Shown: one piece after another, positions 8,688-16,869 of the stretch
Position numbering within the stretch: the stretch's first letter is position 1
Layout of the letters: each line of letters opens with the position of its first letter
Source: Balneolia bacterium
GTDB taxonomy: Bacteria; Bacteroidota; Rhodothermia; Balneolales; Cyclonatronaceae
Length of the DNA stretch: 38,385 nt
Assembly (NCBI GenBank): GCA_003566635.1
Contig: PXCK01000079.1
Location: forward strand, 1 to 38,385
Direction: 5' to 3'
Translations under genes and position numbers: made by a program
Notes under the pieces: generated by a model
Seen by the model: only the letters and a program-made list of their open reading frames with translations
Told to the model about the DNA's origin: nothing
Databases searched by the model: none

Positions 8688-8711
8688 ATGGATAAATTCA
8701 ATAGCTGTAAA
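8683..8711 (-). promoter_or_regulatory. Promoter of the blaI-M56 operon
   Basis: On the minus strand TTTACA (8706-8711), a 17-bp spacer and TATACT (8683-8688), about 33 bp before the blaI start. The spacing is optimal and the operator covers the -10 box. Confidence 0.55.
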
Positions 8712-8788
8712 GTTTTTTTTGTAAAACGGATCCAAAAAGTTGCCAAATAGCTCAAAATCATCATGTAAAACACACTTTTTCTCAGCTT

Positions 8789-8817
8789 TTAACAATTTTT
8801 TTTCAAAATTATAAAAT
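8789..8817 (+). promoter_or_regulatory. Promoter of candidate small RNA
   Basis: TTAACA (8789-8794), a 17-bp spacer and TAAAAT (8812-8817), each one base from consensus. Initiation would fall near 8824, just ahead of a structured sequence that ends in an intrinsic terminator. Confidence 0.5.
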
Positions 8818-8823
8818 AATATG

Positions 8824-8907
8824 TAGATTGATGTACGCTCAAGTAGCGTCTCTCTTGATGAATAGTTTAAGGCATCGTTTCTGACAGATCCGATGCCTTA
8901 TTTTTTT
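8824..8907 (+). ncRNA. Candidate orphan small RNA, about 84 nt
   Basis: Between two divergent genes lies a unit with its own promoter and a strong plus-strand terminator but no open reading frame. A hairpin ACGCT-CAAGT-AGCGT (8835-8849) is followed by a 10-bp perfect terminator stem (8868-8877 with 8891-8900) and seven T. The TCAAG at 8839-8843 can alternatively pair with CTTGA at 8854-8858, which excludes the first hairpin. I do not recognise an RNA family. It could also be an attenuated leader of the STAS gene, although the terminator ends 195 bp before that gene. Confidence 0.45.
8868..8907 (+). terminator. Strong intrinsic terminator of the candidate small RNA
   Basis: TAAGGCATCG (8868-8877) pairs perfectly with CGATGCCTTA (8891-8900), then T7 (8901-8907). 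No plus-strand gene lies upstream of it, and in the minus direction there is no T-run after the stem, so it must end an independent plus-strand transcript. Confidence 0.8.
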
Positions 8908-9102
8908 GAAACCTTTTCAAAATGCGATCGTAATGCAGTTTTCAACCAGCATTCACTATGTTTTAGCAATTCATGATGAGCATTCTTTCGCCTGTTTTGT
9001 ACAATTCAGTTGATTTTATTCAACTCAATATTTCGTGCTATCATAAGATTGTAGTAAATTCAGCCAAAACAATACACAATCTAACAATCTGAGAACAAAA
9101 CC

Positions 9103-9453
9103 ATGAGCGGATTCGAAATCAAACTAAGAAATGATAGCGATGTGCATGTACTTGAAATCAAAGGTGAACTTGATGCACATACAGCTCCAACCCTTGAAGA
9201 TGAAATTACCGCCTTAATAGATCAGGGAAATCATCAAATTGTTGTGAATTTTGCCGGATTAAATTATATCTCAAGTGCCGGCTTAGGTGTTTTTATGGCC
9301 TACATTGAAGTTGTTCGTGATCTTGGCGGGGATATTAAGTTCTCGAATATGCAGCCAAACATCTATAATGTATGCGATTTATTGGGCTTTCCTACACTAT
9401 ACGATATTGTTGATGAAGAACTGGAAGCCATCCAAAAATTTAATAATCAATAA
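9103..9453 (+). CDS. STAS-domain anti-anti-sigma factor (RsbV/SpoIIAA-like)
   Basis: 116 residues forming one STAS domain. The segment 'NYISSAGLGVFMAYI' (54-68) is the phosphorylation loop; by alignment with SpoIIAA/RsbV ('DSSGLG'), Ser58 is the phospho-acceptor and the usual preceding Asp is replaced by Ser57. In known systems the unphosphorylated protein binds the kinase and frees its partner, and the kinase inactivates it by phosphorylation. It leads a three-gene cluster with a HATPase kinase (5-bp gap) and a PP2C phosphatase, which supports the role. The ATG at 9103 fits the start of the domain. No sigma factor is next to it, so the final target may be something other than a sigma factor. 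Confidence 0.9.
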   Translation: MSGFEIKLRNDSDVHVLEIKGELDAHTAPTLEDEITALIDQGNHQIVVNFAGLNYISSAGLGVFMAYIEVVRDLGGDIKFSNMQPNIYNVCDLLGFPTLYDIVDEELEAIQKFNNQ

Positions 9454-9458
9454 TCCCC

Positions 9459-9878
9459 TTGGATAACTCAACGACATATCAGATAGAAATCCCTGCATCC
9501 ACATCAAACCTTGCCGATGTTCGCAAGTTTGTTGGTGTTCATGCAACGGGCTTTGGTTTTAAAGAAAATGAAGTTGAGGAAATTAAACTGGCTGTTGACG
9601 AAGCACTAACGAACGTTATAAAACATGCCTATAAGTTCGACGATTCGAAAACTATATATATAAGTGTAGGTCTTCAAGGAAGAGAATTTTGGGTTGCCAT
9701 ACAAGATACCGGTGCCCCTTTTGAACCTCAAAATTATACTGAGCCTAACATTCCCGAAAGAGTGAAAAAAGGTTTGAAAGGCGGTGTTGGCGTTTATCTG
9801 ATTAAACGACTCGTAGACAAAGTAGAATACAACAAGAAGAGCCAACACAACGAAATAAAGCTCATTAAAAAGCTCTAG
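9459..9878 (+). CDS. HATPase-type serine kinase / anti-sigma factor (RsbW/SpoIIAB-like)
   Basis: 139 residues, a single GHKL ATPase domain. The N-box 'AVDEALTNVIKHAY' (about 47-60), the G1 box 'QDTGAPFEP' and the glycine-rich 'GGVGVYLIKRL' (about 108-118) are all present. It should bind ATP, phosphorylate the STAS protein and sequester a target in turn. The frame is closed by a stop at 9444-9446, and TTG at 9459 is the only usual start codon after it, so a TTG start is forced. There is no clear ribosome-binding site; coupling to the STAS gene 5 bp upstream is likely. Confidence 0.87.
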   Translation: MDNSTTYQIEIPASTSNLADVRKFVGVHATGFGFKENEVEEIKLAVDEALTNVIKHAYKFDDSKTIYISVGLQGREFWVAIQDTGAPFEPQNYTEPNIPERVKKGLKGGVGVYLIKRLVDKVEYNKKSQHNEIKLIKKL

Positions 9879-9880
9879 CA

Positions 9881-11605
9881 TTGGCTGATTCAACAAAAAA
9901 TACCGCCGACTTAAGAAGTCGTTTCGAGCTCAAAACACTTCTGGATACGAGCAGGTTACTAATTGAATCGTACGATCCCGATTTTATTCTAAACAACCTC
10001 CTGCTCATTACTATGGGCAAGCTATTTACCACGAAGGGTGCCATCTTGCTTAGGGAGAATGATGATTATTTCAAGGTTGCCAAATCGAAAGGACTAAAAG
10101 GAATAAAAGAAGATCAATTAATTGAGTGCATAGCCGATACCTGTAAGACCGATAAACCTATTTCCAATTTAGATGACTTTGGTGACAACCTCCCCCCTGT
10201 TTTTGAAGCAAATGGCATAAATACGTTTTTCAATATTAAAACAAGTTCCAGGCATTTAGGTTTTCTATGTATAGGAGCAAAAGTCAATAAAAATCCTTAC
10301 ACACCTGATGAGCTTAACTTTATTGAAAATCTGGTGATTATTTCGGCTGTCGCAATTTCAAATTCATTGCTTATATCTGATTTGAAAGAAACAAACCGCG
10401 AATTGGATAAAAAAATCCAGGAACTTAATACCTTATTTGATATCAGTAAGGAATTAAATGCAACAGTTGATCGTGCCCAAATGCTGAACATTTTTCGGTT
10501 TGCTCTTTTGGGCCAAATGCTCATTCGCAAATTTTTCTTTATTATGATGATGGACGGTAAACCCATTGTAGCAACCAAACATGGAGTTACCGATGAGCCA
10601 ACAGATGAGCAGATGGAAGAACTGCTAAAACTTGACCGTGATTTTATATTTTGTAGTGATTTACCGGTAGAAGTTCCTTTTTTAGTAGATAATGAAATTG
10701 CCGCTTTGGTTCGTTTAAAGTTTCAAAATGAAACCGCCATTTTAGGTGTAGGTAAACGAGCTAATAAAAAACCGTTCTCATCTTCCGACTTTGCGTATTT
10801 GGTTTCTTTAGGTAGTTTGGCTTTTCTTTCACTCCAAAAATCGTTCTTGCTGGAATCTCGAATTGAGCAGGAACGTATGCAAGAAGAATTAAATATTGCC
10901 CGAACAATTCAAACTACGCTGTTCCCTAACCCGCTACCCAAAGCCACAGGTTATGATATAGCGGCTTTGAATGTTCCCTCGCGTGAAGTTGGGGGCGATT
11001 ATTACGATGTCCTTAAACCAAACGAGAACCAACTTTATCTTGCCATTGCAGATGTAACAGGTAAAGGAGTTCCGGCGTCTCTGCTTATGGCTAATTTACA
11101 GGCAATATTGCATATTTTAGCACCTCTTAACATGGATATTGCAGAGTCAACGGCTAAAGTAAACGATATTATTTTTAACAATACCCCTAGCGACAAGTTT
11201 ATAAGCTTCTTTTGGGGATGGCTTGATTTAGATACCGATGAGTTTCATTATTGCAATGCAGGTCATAATCCACCTGTACTGGCAAATTCTAAATCAAAGA
11301 AAGTCGAACTTTTAAGTGATGGTGGAATGCTGTTGGGTGCTTTACCCACACTAACACCCTATACCGCGGGCAGGGTAAAACTTGAAATTGGCGAAGTTGT
11401 GGTGATGTTTACTGATGGAATTAGCGAGGCAATGGACGCAGATGAAAACGAATATGGGGAAGAGCGCCTTGCCGATTGTGTTGCAAAGCATGTAGAAAAA
11501 AGTGCATCAGAAATACTTGATGCACTGGTAAAGGAGGTCACCACATTTTGCAATGGAAACTATGGTGACGACCTTACCCTGCTTGTTATAAAGAAAACGG
11601 CTTAG
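9881..11605 (+). CDS. GAF-domain PP2C phosphatase (RsbU/SpoIIE-like)
   Basis: 574 residues. Two GAF-like sensor regions (about 15-165 and 185-320) precede a linker with 'IEQERMQEELNIARTIQ' and the phosphatase domain (about 345-574). Metal-binding aspartates are visible in 'GGDYYD' (Asp373, Asp376), 'ADVTGKG' (Asp391), 'FTDGISEA' and 'GDDLTLL'. It should dephosphorylate the STAS protein in response to a signal sensed by the GAF domains. An in-frame stop at 9866-9868 leaves TTG 9881 as the only usual start, 2 bp after the kinase gene. Its stop overlaps the end of the convergent MltF-like gene by 4 bp. Confidence 0.88.
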   Translation: MADSTKNTADLRSRFELKTLLDTSRLLIESYDPDFILNNLLLITMGKLFTTKGAILLRENDDYFKVAKSKGLKGIKEDQLIECIADTCKTDKPISNLDDFGDNLPPVFEANGINTFFNIKTSSRHLGFLCIGAKVNKNPYTPDELNFIENLVIISAVAISNSLLISDLKETNRELDKKIQELNTLFDISKELNATVDRAQMLNIFRFALLGQMLIRKFFFIMMMDGKPIVATKHGVTDEPTDEQMEELLKLDRDFIFCSDLPVEVPFLVDNEIAALVRLKFQNETAILGVGKRANKKPFSSSDFAYLVSLGSLAFLSLQKSFLLESRIEQERMQEELNIARTIQTTLFPNPLPKATGYDIAALNVPSREVGGDYYDVLKPNENQLYLAIADVTGKGVPASLLMANLQAILHILAPLNMDIAESTAKVNDIIFNNTPSDKFISFFWGWLDLDTDEFHYCNAGHNPPVLANSKSKKVELLSDGGMLLGALPTLTPYTAGRVKLEIGEVVVMFTDGISEAMDADENEYGEERLADCVAKHVEKSASEILDALVKEVTTFCNGNYGDDLTLLVIKKTA

Positions 11606-13131
11606 CGATTAACAGAGATAATCTCTGCCACAGTATCTCTTATAGGATCTTCTTCGGCAAACATCATCAGGCTTTTGTACATATTAAGCCTGCTTACCAC
11701 TGCACTTACATAGTTTACCGTTTCAATACCTCTTTTGTACCCGAATCTGGATTTTTGATAATATTCAGGTTCCATCAATAGTAAAAGAGATTCTGCAACA
11801 TCATTCCATTCGTTTGGATTTCTGTTACGGTCTATGGTTAATCTGCGTGCATCGGCCATGTGTCCCATACCAAGGTTATACGCCGCTAAAGCAAAAGCGA
11901 TATTATTATCATAATCCATATACGAATAGTGACGAATATGCTGGTTTAATATGCGAATTCCCTCACGAATGTTTATTTCCGGATCGTATAAATCATCGTA
12001 AGAAACATCTGAAAAGCGAGGAATAATCTGCATCAATCCTACAGCACCGGCCCAGCTTTTAGCATTAGGATCGAATCTTGATTCCTGTGCCATAACAGAT
12101 AATACCAATTTCCAATCTATACCGGCCGAATCGGCTAAAGCTTGAACAAGTTCATCATATTTGGAGAAAACACCATCAAAACCACTTCCAAGGGCGTATT
12201 GCCTAACATTATACACACTTGGACGGTTATTATAGTAGCGATTCAATAATATGTTCATAAACTCAGATCGAGCTACAGTTCCGTTATTTCTAACTCTTAC
12301 ATGATTAGAAACAAAAGCATCCATTTCCTTCTTAAGCTTTGGAGCGTTTGAACGGATACCCCAGGCAATTTCGTCATTTTCAATGACCATAGATCCTGTT
12401 TGAAGGCTTCGCCCCATTGGTCCTATAGCTTGCAGTAAGTTTTCATCTATAATTGTAGCCTGGAAACGATCTTCGATCAATCCATAAAGAATAGCTTCGG
12501 TATCCCACACTTCGGGTAGCTTTTCAATTTCGAAGCTTAGATTCTTTTCATTCTTTAGTTTTTGAAGCGTTTCGATGTAAGAACTTCCCTCGCGAACAGA
12601 GAAAACCATTCCATCAAAGTCTGATGAATCTGTGGGTACTTCAACTCCGGGTGCGAACACCATAAGTTGGTCTACAAAATTATAAGGAGTAGAAAACTTT
12701 ATATGCTGTTTTCTTTGGGGTGTAATGCTAAAGTTAGCAGCTATAAAATCTGCCTGACCGGAGTTAAGTAACTCAATAGGGTCTTCCCCATTTTGAGGAA
12801 CAACAACTTCGAGTCTTAAACCTTTTTGACCGGCAAAAGCCTTTGCAAATTCATATTCAAAGCCTTTTGGTTCGCCGAAATGAATAAAATAAATGGAAGA
12901 ATTAAATCTCGTAGCCATTCTGATGACACCTTCTTCCATTATGGCATCAAAATCTCTTTGAATAGGCTGCAAGAATTCTGATTTCTCTAATAATTGCTTG
13001 TCATTATCACTGTCATCCTTGTGTGTAAGTGCCAATATAAAAATGGCCAGATAAACAGCAATAATTAAAAAAATACTAAATTTTGTATAGTTAGGGCTAA
13101 GTGTTGGTATAATTTGTGCATTAAGTACCAT
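11602..13131 (-). CDS. mltF: MltF-like membrane-bound lytic transglycosylase
   Basis: 509 residues, near the usual MltF length. One N-terminal membrane anchor (about 17-36) is followed by a solute-binding-protein family 3 domain (about 65-285) and a soluble-lytic-transglycosylase domain (about 325-470). The catalytic Glu350 sits in 'VMAQESRFDP', with 'AGAVGLMQI' (361-369) and 'AAYNLGMGHM' following. It should cleave the MurNAc-GlcNAc bond in peptidoglycan, with the periplasmic binding domain as a regulatory module. It has no lipobox, in contrast to the lipoprotein Mlts. ATG at 13131 is used; a later start would still keep the anchor intact. It is convergent with the phosphatase gene. Confidence 0.9.
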   Translation of the reverse strand: MVLNAQIIPTLSPNYTKFSIFLIIAVYLAIFILALTHKDDSDNDKQLLEKSEFLQPIQRDFDAIMEEGVIRMATRFNSSIYFIHFGEPKGFEYEFAKAFAGQKGLRLEVVVPQNGEDPIELLNSGQADFIAANFSITPQRKQHIKFSTPYNFVDQLMVFAPGVEVPTDSSDFDGMVFSVREGSSYIETLQKLKNEKNLSFEIEKLPEVWDTEAILYGLIEDRFQATIIDENLLQAIGPMGRSLQTGSMVIENDEIAWGIRSNAPKLKKEMDAFVSNHVRVRNNGTVARSEFMNILLNRYYNNRPSVYNVRQYALGSGFDGVFSKYDELVQALADSAGIDWKLVLSVMAQESRFDPNAKSWAGAVGLMQIIPRFSDVSYDDLYDPEINIREGIRILNQHIRHYSYMDYDNNIAFALAAYNLGMGHMADARRLTIDRNRNPNEWNDVAESLLLLMEPEYYQKSRFGYKRGIETVNYVSAVVSRLNMYKSLMMFAEEDPIRDTVAEIISVNR

Positions 13132-13518
13132 ATGCGTTGGATTTATCCCAAATGCTAAAGTATTGTTCCAGATAGGTTAGCAACACACAAATAGCTTGTT
13201 TGCTTATGTGGGGGATGTTAATAGGGAATGCGATATTTGAATCAGGGATTCATGTTTGAATCAAGGGTTAAAATTCCAATAGAGAATTGAGATTTTAAAA
13301 TATCTGAAACGATTTCCAATGTTTTGTTATTGTTTAGCTTTATATAATAAGGACTATTTTTAAATAAGTCAATAAAAAAATAACGGAATTGAATTGTTTT
13401 TATTATTCTTGCATCATGCAGGACTACCCAATCCAAAAGAATACCCCATACATATTCCAAGCTTTTCAATCATGGGTTATTTATCTTCCAATTTTTAGAA
13501 ACTTATATATTCGTCATT
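13132..13518. other. Intergenic region between divergent mltF-like gene and ridA
   Basis: A 387-bp AT-rich gap that must hold both promoters, neither of which I can place well; TATATT near 13505 could be a -10 box for ridA. Small features are TGAATC-AGG-GATTCA (13238-13252), a repeated TTTGAATCA around it, and the palindrome TGCATCATGCA near 13410. A 75-codon minus-strand frame at 13242-13469 is probably chance. Confidence 0.5.
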
Positions 13519-13902
13519 ATGAAGAAAGAAATTATTAAAACTCCAAATGCACCGGCTGCAATTGGTCCTTATTCTCAGGCAGTTAAAGCCGGTGGTATGC
13601 TCTATTGCTCGGGACAAATCGCCCTTGATCCAAAAACAGGCGAGTTTGCCGGAAATGATATTACTTCCCAGACTGAACAGGTAATGAAAAACATCAGCGC
13701 TATTTTAGAAGAAGCCGGTTGCACGTTCTCGGATGTAGTTAAATGCCATATATTTCTTGCCACTATGGGTGACTTCGCTGTTGTAAATGAGATTTACGGC
13801 AGATATTTCACCGAAAACCCCCCAGCCAGAGAGACAGTAGCCGTAAAAACACTACCTAAAAATGCGTTAGTTGAAATAAGCTGTATTGCAATTGCAGATT
13901 AG
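13519..13902 (+). CDS. ridA: RidA-family enamine/imine deaminase
   Basis: 127 residues, a full-length YjgF/YER057c/UK114 protein. It begins 'PNAPAAIGPYSQAV', the conserved N-terminal signature, has 'YCSGQIALDP', and keeps the substrate-binding Arg104 in 'PPARETVAVKTLP' and Glu119 in 'VEIS', as in active RidA. It hydrolyses the reactive 2-aminoacrylate made by PLP enzymes to pyruvate and ammonia, in the cytoplasm. The ATG at 13519 is the only plausible start. It stands alone on the plus strand between two minus-strand genes and overlaps the end of the M23 peptidase gene by 4 bp. Confidence 0.93.
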   Translation: MKKEIIKTPNAPAAIGPYSQAVKAGGMLYCSGQIALDPKTGEFAGNDITSQTEQVMKNISAILEEAGCTFSDVVKCHIFLATMGDFAVVNEIYGRYFTENPPARETVAVKTLPKNALVEISCIAIAD

Positions 13903-15857
13903 CGATTGACCGTAAATGAGTGACTGGCCACATTCCCGGCCCGGTCGGGCACTACAACTTCAATTTGATTAGCTCCGCGCCTTGGTGTCCAACCCGGCAG
14001 ATCAAAGCGTAGCTGATTATTATCCGGAACGTATGCGGGTAATCCACGCTCGCCATTTACATAAAACTCGGCATTATCAAAGTCGAGACCCGTTTGCAAG
14101 TCAACTGCTCTAACCGAGGCAAACCATCGTCCATCTGCTCTTCTTTGCCAAATTGCCGGCCTCGAAACCAATGGCGGTGCATTATCAACCCGCAATTCAA
14201 ACATGCCTGTATGGCGTGTATTCACGATAAGCGTATCACCCCTTACAACCCCGGTTTGATAATCATAACGATTTCGTCTTTCGTTAAATGCATATAAACC
14301 GACACCATCAACGCCCCTGAGCCAAACAGGCAGTAAAACTTTTATAGTATAATCTCTTTGAAGCGGTTGCAAACCGGGGGTTACATAAATTCGGTCTCTA
14401 TTGGGCAGTAACTCTCTGTTAATTACCACATGGGTTGTATCAAAAACCGACATTGGCCGAAATGTTACCTCAACGCCCGAATCAGGCAAATTTATGGTTG
14501 AATATTTCCCCGGATGTATTCGATGCACGTATGCATGTTCGGTTTCATTCACTACAAAACGAAATACATCGGCATCGGGCAGGATAATACCTTCATTTGG
14601 ACGTAGGTTGATGTAATAATCGACCGGGAGAGGACTTCCGATTGGTTGAATTGCCAAAGATTGAACACCTGTATTGCGGGGAGCAATCCATGCGGAATCC
14701 CAGTGAAATAATGAAGTAATTTCATGATTTTGCCCTTGAAACTGTTTAACCTTGCTGTCTGCCCATCTATTATTAAACTGTTTGGGTTGTTTTAGTAGTC
14801 GCGGCTCTTCAACTTGTAGTCTACCATAAGCAAACGTTGTATTTCCGGCAAAATCTTTGGCTGTGATCCTAAAATTATGGGTACCAGACGGCAGAGAAAC
14901 CACTCCCGATCTTCCTGTATCTTTATAAAAGTAAAGTTGATTACCATCTGCAATATACATTCGTTGATATCCACCTCTGCCGGCAACAAGTAAGGGATAT
15001 ACTCTATCGATGAGCATTTGCCTGGTCGTTTCATAACTAAAACTATCTACCCTACTGTGAAAGTAGAGTTCGTCATTAATTTCGAGTTTTAGTTCATAAA
15101 CGGCATAAACATTCCTGCCGGAATCAGCCCTATCACTTACATTAACTGCAAGACCCACATCGCCGCTAACACGAATAGTGCCAAAATTAGGGTGACGACC
15201 ACCGGGGGAATTTCTGGTGAAAATATTTTTGGAACCATTTACCAACGCATCGGCAGATAAAGGCTCAACAGCAATGGCACTAAAAACCGGTGGAACAGAA
15301 TCCGGAATATCTACGCCAACAAGTTTTGGGTTGAAGGGTTTATTTGTCGGAGTTCTTAACTCAAAGTGCAGATGGGGTGGTCCGATTCCTGTTGAACCGG
15401 TACGTCCGAGAAAGTCTCCCTGTCGATAGCGAATATTCTTATGTTCTAAAACTTCATCAAAAGTATAGACATAGTTATTATTAAACCGAACAGAATCTGC
15501 AATTGCGCGGATTTCATCATTCACCTCCTGCATATGTGCGTAGAGCGAATATGAGCCATCATCATGCTTTAGATAAATTACGGTACCGTATCCATACGGG
15601 CTAATAGTGACGCGATACAAAATACCATCGCGAGTGGCATAAACATCATAGCCCTCACGAGCCCATGTTCCAATGTCGGCCGCTGCATGAAAGTGAGCTG
15701 AGCGGGTTTCTGCAAATGTAGCTGAAAAATAATTACTCGCATTGGTAGGCCATAGATATGTAGTACCCTCAGGAATGAAATCAGGTGTGTTTTGAGCATT
15801 CAGAGATGATAATGACGCAATTAAAAATAAGATAACTACCGGCAGGCAGAAACGCAT
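13899..15857 (-). CDS. Secreted M23-family peptidoglycan endopeptidase
   Basis: 652 residues. An N-terminal signal peptide (1-21, ending 'SLNAQ') is followed by an M23 (LytM) domain at about 30-170 with the zinc motifs intact: His57-x3-Asp61 ('FHAAAD'), 'YAHM' with His108, and His162/His164 in 'PPHLHFELR'. About 480 residues follow that look like beta-sandwich repeats with no motif I recognise; they may bind the cell wall or a partner. The family hydrolyses peptide cross-links in peptidoglycan. It begins 5 bp after the FAH-family gene ends, so the two are likely cotranscribed although functionally unrelated. Its 3' end overlaps ridA by 4 bp. Confidence 0.87.
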   Translation of the reverse strand: MRFCLPVVILFLIASLSSLNAQNTPDFIPEGTTYLWPTNASNYFSATFAETRSAHFHAAADIGTWAREGYDVYATRDGILYRVTISPYGYGTVIYLKHDDGSYSLYAHMQEVNDEIRAIADSVRFNNNYVYTFDEVLEHKNIRYRQGDFLGRTGSTGIGPPHLHFELRTPTNKPFNPKLVGVDIPDSVPPVFSAIAVEPLSADALVNGSKNIFTRNSPGGRHPNFGTIRVSGDVGLAVNVSDRADSGRNVYAVYELKLEINDELYFHSRVDSFSYETTRQMLIDRVYPLLVAGRGGYQRMYIADGNQLYFYKDTGRSGVVSLPSGTHNFRITAKDFAGNTTFAYGRLQVEEPRLLKQPKQFNNRWADSKVKQFQGQNHEITSLFHWDSAWIAPRNTGVQSLAIQPIGSPLPVDYYINLRPNEGIILPDADVFRFVVNETEHAYVHRIHPGKYSTINLPDSGVEVTFRPMSVFDTTHVVINRELLPNRDRIYVTPGLQPLQRDYTIKVLLPVWLRGVDGVGLYAFNERRNRYDYQTGVVRGDTLIVNTRHTGMFELRVDNAPPLVSRPAIWQRRADGRWFASVRAVDLQTGLDFDNAEFYVNGERGLPAYVPDNNQLRFDLPGWTPRRGANQIEVVVPDRAGNVASHSFTVNR

Positions 15858-15862
15858 GGATT

Positions 15863-16531
15863 TTAAATCTCCTTCACACTAACATCCAGAATTGACAAAT
15901 TCCCGCCCAGGGAAGCGACTACATGATCGCCGTGCTGCAGTTTCCCGACACCACTTGGGGTTCCGGTAAAAATCAAATCACCCTCATTCAAAGAAAACCA
16001 TGTTGAAAGAAAACTTATGAGGTATGGTAATTTAAACATCATATCTGCGGTATTTCCGCTCTGGCGAACTTCACCATTTACAGATAATTTTACAGTTAAG
16101 TCATCGGGGTTTGGGACTTGCTCAGGTTCAACGAAATTTCCTATGGGTGCAAAAGTGTCCAATCCTTTAGCAAGATCCCAGGGTTGCGACTTAGACTTTA
16201 AGTCGGACTGTACATCACGGGCGGTAACATCAACCCCAATACCGTAACCCGAAATATAATCCATAGCATCTTCCGGTTTAATAAACTTGCCATATTTGCC
16301 AATAGCCACAACCATTTCAGCTTCATGATGAACATCTTTGGTGTGCTCGGATGGGATAATAATTTCGCCCCCGTCAAATGTAATTGAGCTTAGCGGTTTG
16401 GTAAATACAACCGGACGACTTGGAATGGGGTTATTGAGTTCTTTTGCATGTTCAGCGTAATTTCTGCCTATACAAAAGATGGTATTAATAGTGTGGGTAT
16501 GTCTAAGACCCGGGATTTTTGCGTTTTTCAT
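15863..16531 (-). CDS. Fumarylacetoacetate hydrolase-family protein (FAHD1-like)
   Basis: 222 residues, the length of the short FAH-family enzymes (acylpyruvases, oxaloacetate decarboxylases, hydratase-isomerases). 'FCIGRNYAEHAKE' near the N-terminus, metal ligands Glu70 and Glu72 in 'HHEAEMVVAIG', Asp101 in 'GYGIGVDVTARD', and 'FTGTPSGVGKL' near the end are all typical. The substrate cannot be told from sequence; cytosolic hydrolysis or decarboxylation of a 2,4-diketo acid is likely. Its ATG lies only 15 bp beyond the terminator hairpin of rplU-rpmA, leaving little room for its own promoter, so read-through from the ribosomal genes is a likely source of transcript. Confidence 0.85.
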   Translation of the reverse strand: MKNAKIPGLRHTHTINTIFCIGRNYAEHAKELNNPIPSRPVVFTKPLSSITFDGGEIIIPSEHTKDVHHEAEMVVAIGKYGKFIKPEDAMDYISGYGIGVDVTARDVQSDLKSKSQPWDLAKGLDTFAPIGNFVEPEQVPNPDDLTVKLSVNGEVRQSGNTADMMFKLPYLISFLSTWFSLNEGDLIFTGTPSGVGKLQHGDHVVASLGGNLSILDVSVKEI

Positions 16532-16546
16532 AACTGCAAAATAAAA

Positions 16547-16575
16547 AAGCCCTGATGAAAAAACATCAGGGCTTT
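16547..16575 (-). terminator. Intrinsic terminator after rpmA
   Basis: A perfect 12-bp stem (16547-16558 with 16564-16575; AAAGCCCTGATG on the minus strand) around a 5-nt loop, followed on the minus strand by TTTATTTT. It would end the rplU-rpmA transcript just before the FAH-family gene. Confidence 0.85.
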
Positions 16576-16595
16576 GAAAAAACTCAACAAAAAAA

Positions 16596-16850
16596 TTAGT
16601 TTGCTTCTACAGAAACATATTTTCTGTTGTTGCGGCCTGTGCGGAAAGATACAGTACCGTCTTCGGTAGCAAAAATGGTGTAGTCTTTACCAATTCCTAC
16701 GTTATCACCAGGATGAAATTTTGTGCCGCGCTGGCGAACTATAATGTTGCCGGCCATCACAAACTGACCACCAAAACGCTTAATACCAAGACGTTTACTT
16801 TCTGAATCGCGACCGTTTTTACTTGAACCTTGACCTTTTTTATGTGCCAT
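16596..16850 (-). CDS. rpmA: 50S ribosomal protein L27
   Basis: 84 residues beginning '[22 protein letters not shown]', the standard bacterial L27 N-terminus that reaches towards the peptidyl-transferase centre. There is no cleavable N-terminal extension of the kind processed by Prp in Firmicutes. '[22 protein letters not shown]' is the conserved core. It follows rplU by 19 bp, the near-universal rplU-rpmA order, and ends before a strong terminator. Confidence 0.97.
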   Translation of the reverse strand: MAHKKGQGSSKNGRDSESKRLGIKRFGGQFVMAGNIIVRQRGTKFHPGDNVGIGKDYTIFATEDGTVSFRTGRNNRKYVSVEAN

Positions 16851-16869
16851 TGTTGTATCCTATTTTAAA

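Larger units (their letters stand above)
8651..9102. other. Intergenic region between divergent blaI and STAS genes
   Basis: A 452-bp gap. It contains the blaI promoter and operator at the left, a promoter-RNA-terminator unit on the plus strand in the middle (8789-8907), and then about 190 bp leading to the STAS gene. In that last part AGTTGA-N6-TCAACT (9008-9025) is a small inverted repeat that could be an operator, but nothing supports this further. Confidence 0.6.

Noticed and set aside
13242-13469. 75-codon minus-strand frame between the mltF-like gene and ridA
   Set aside because: Lies in AT-rich DNA that must hold two promoters; composition (Ile/Leu/Asn/Lys) is that of translated spacer.
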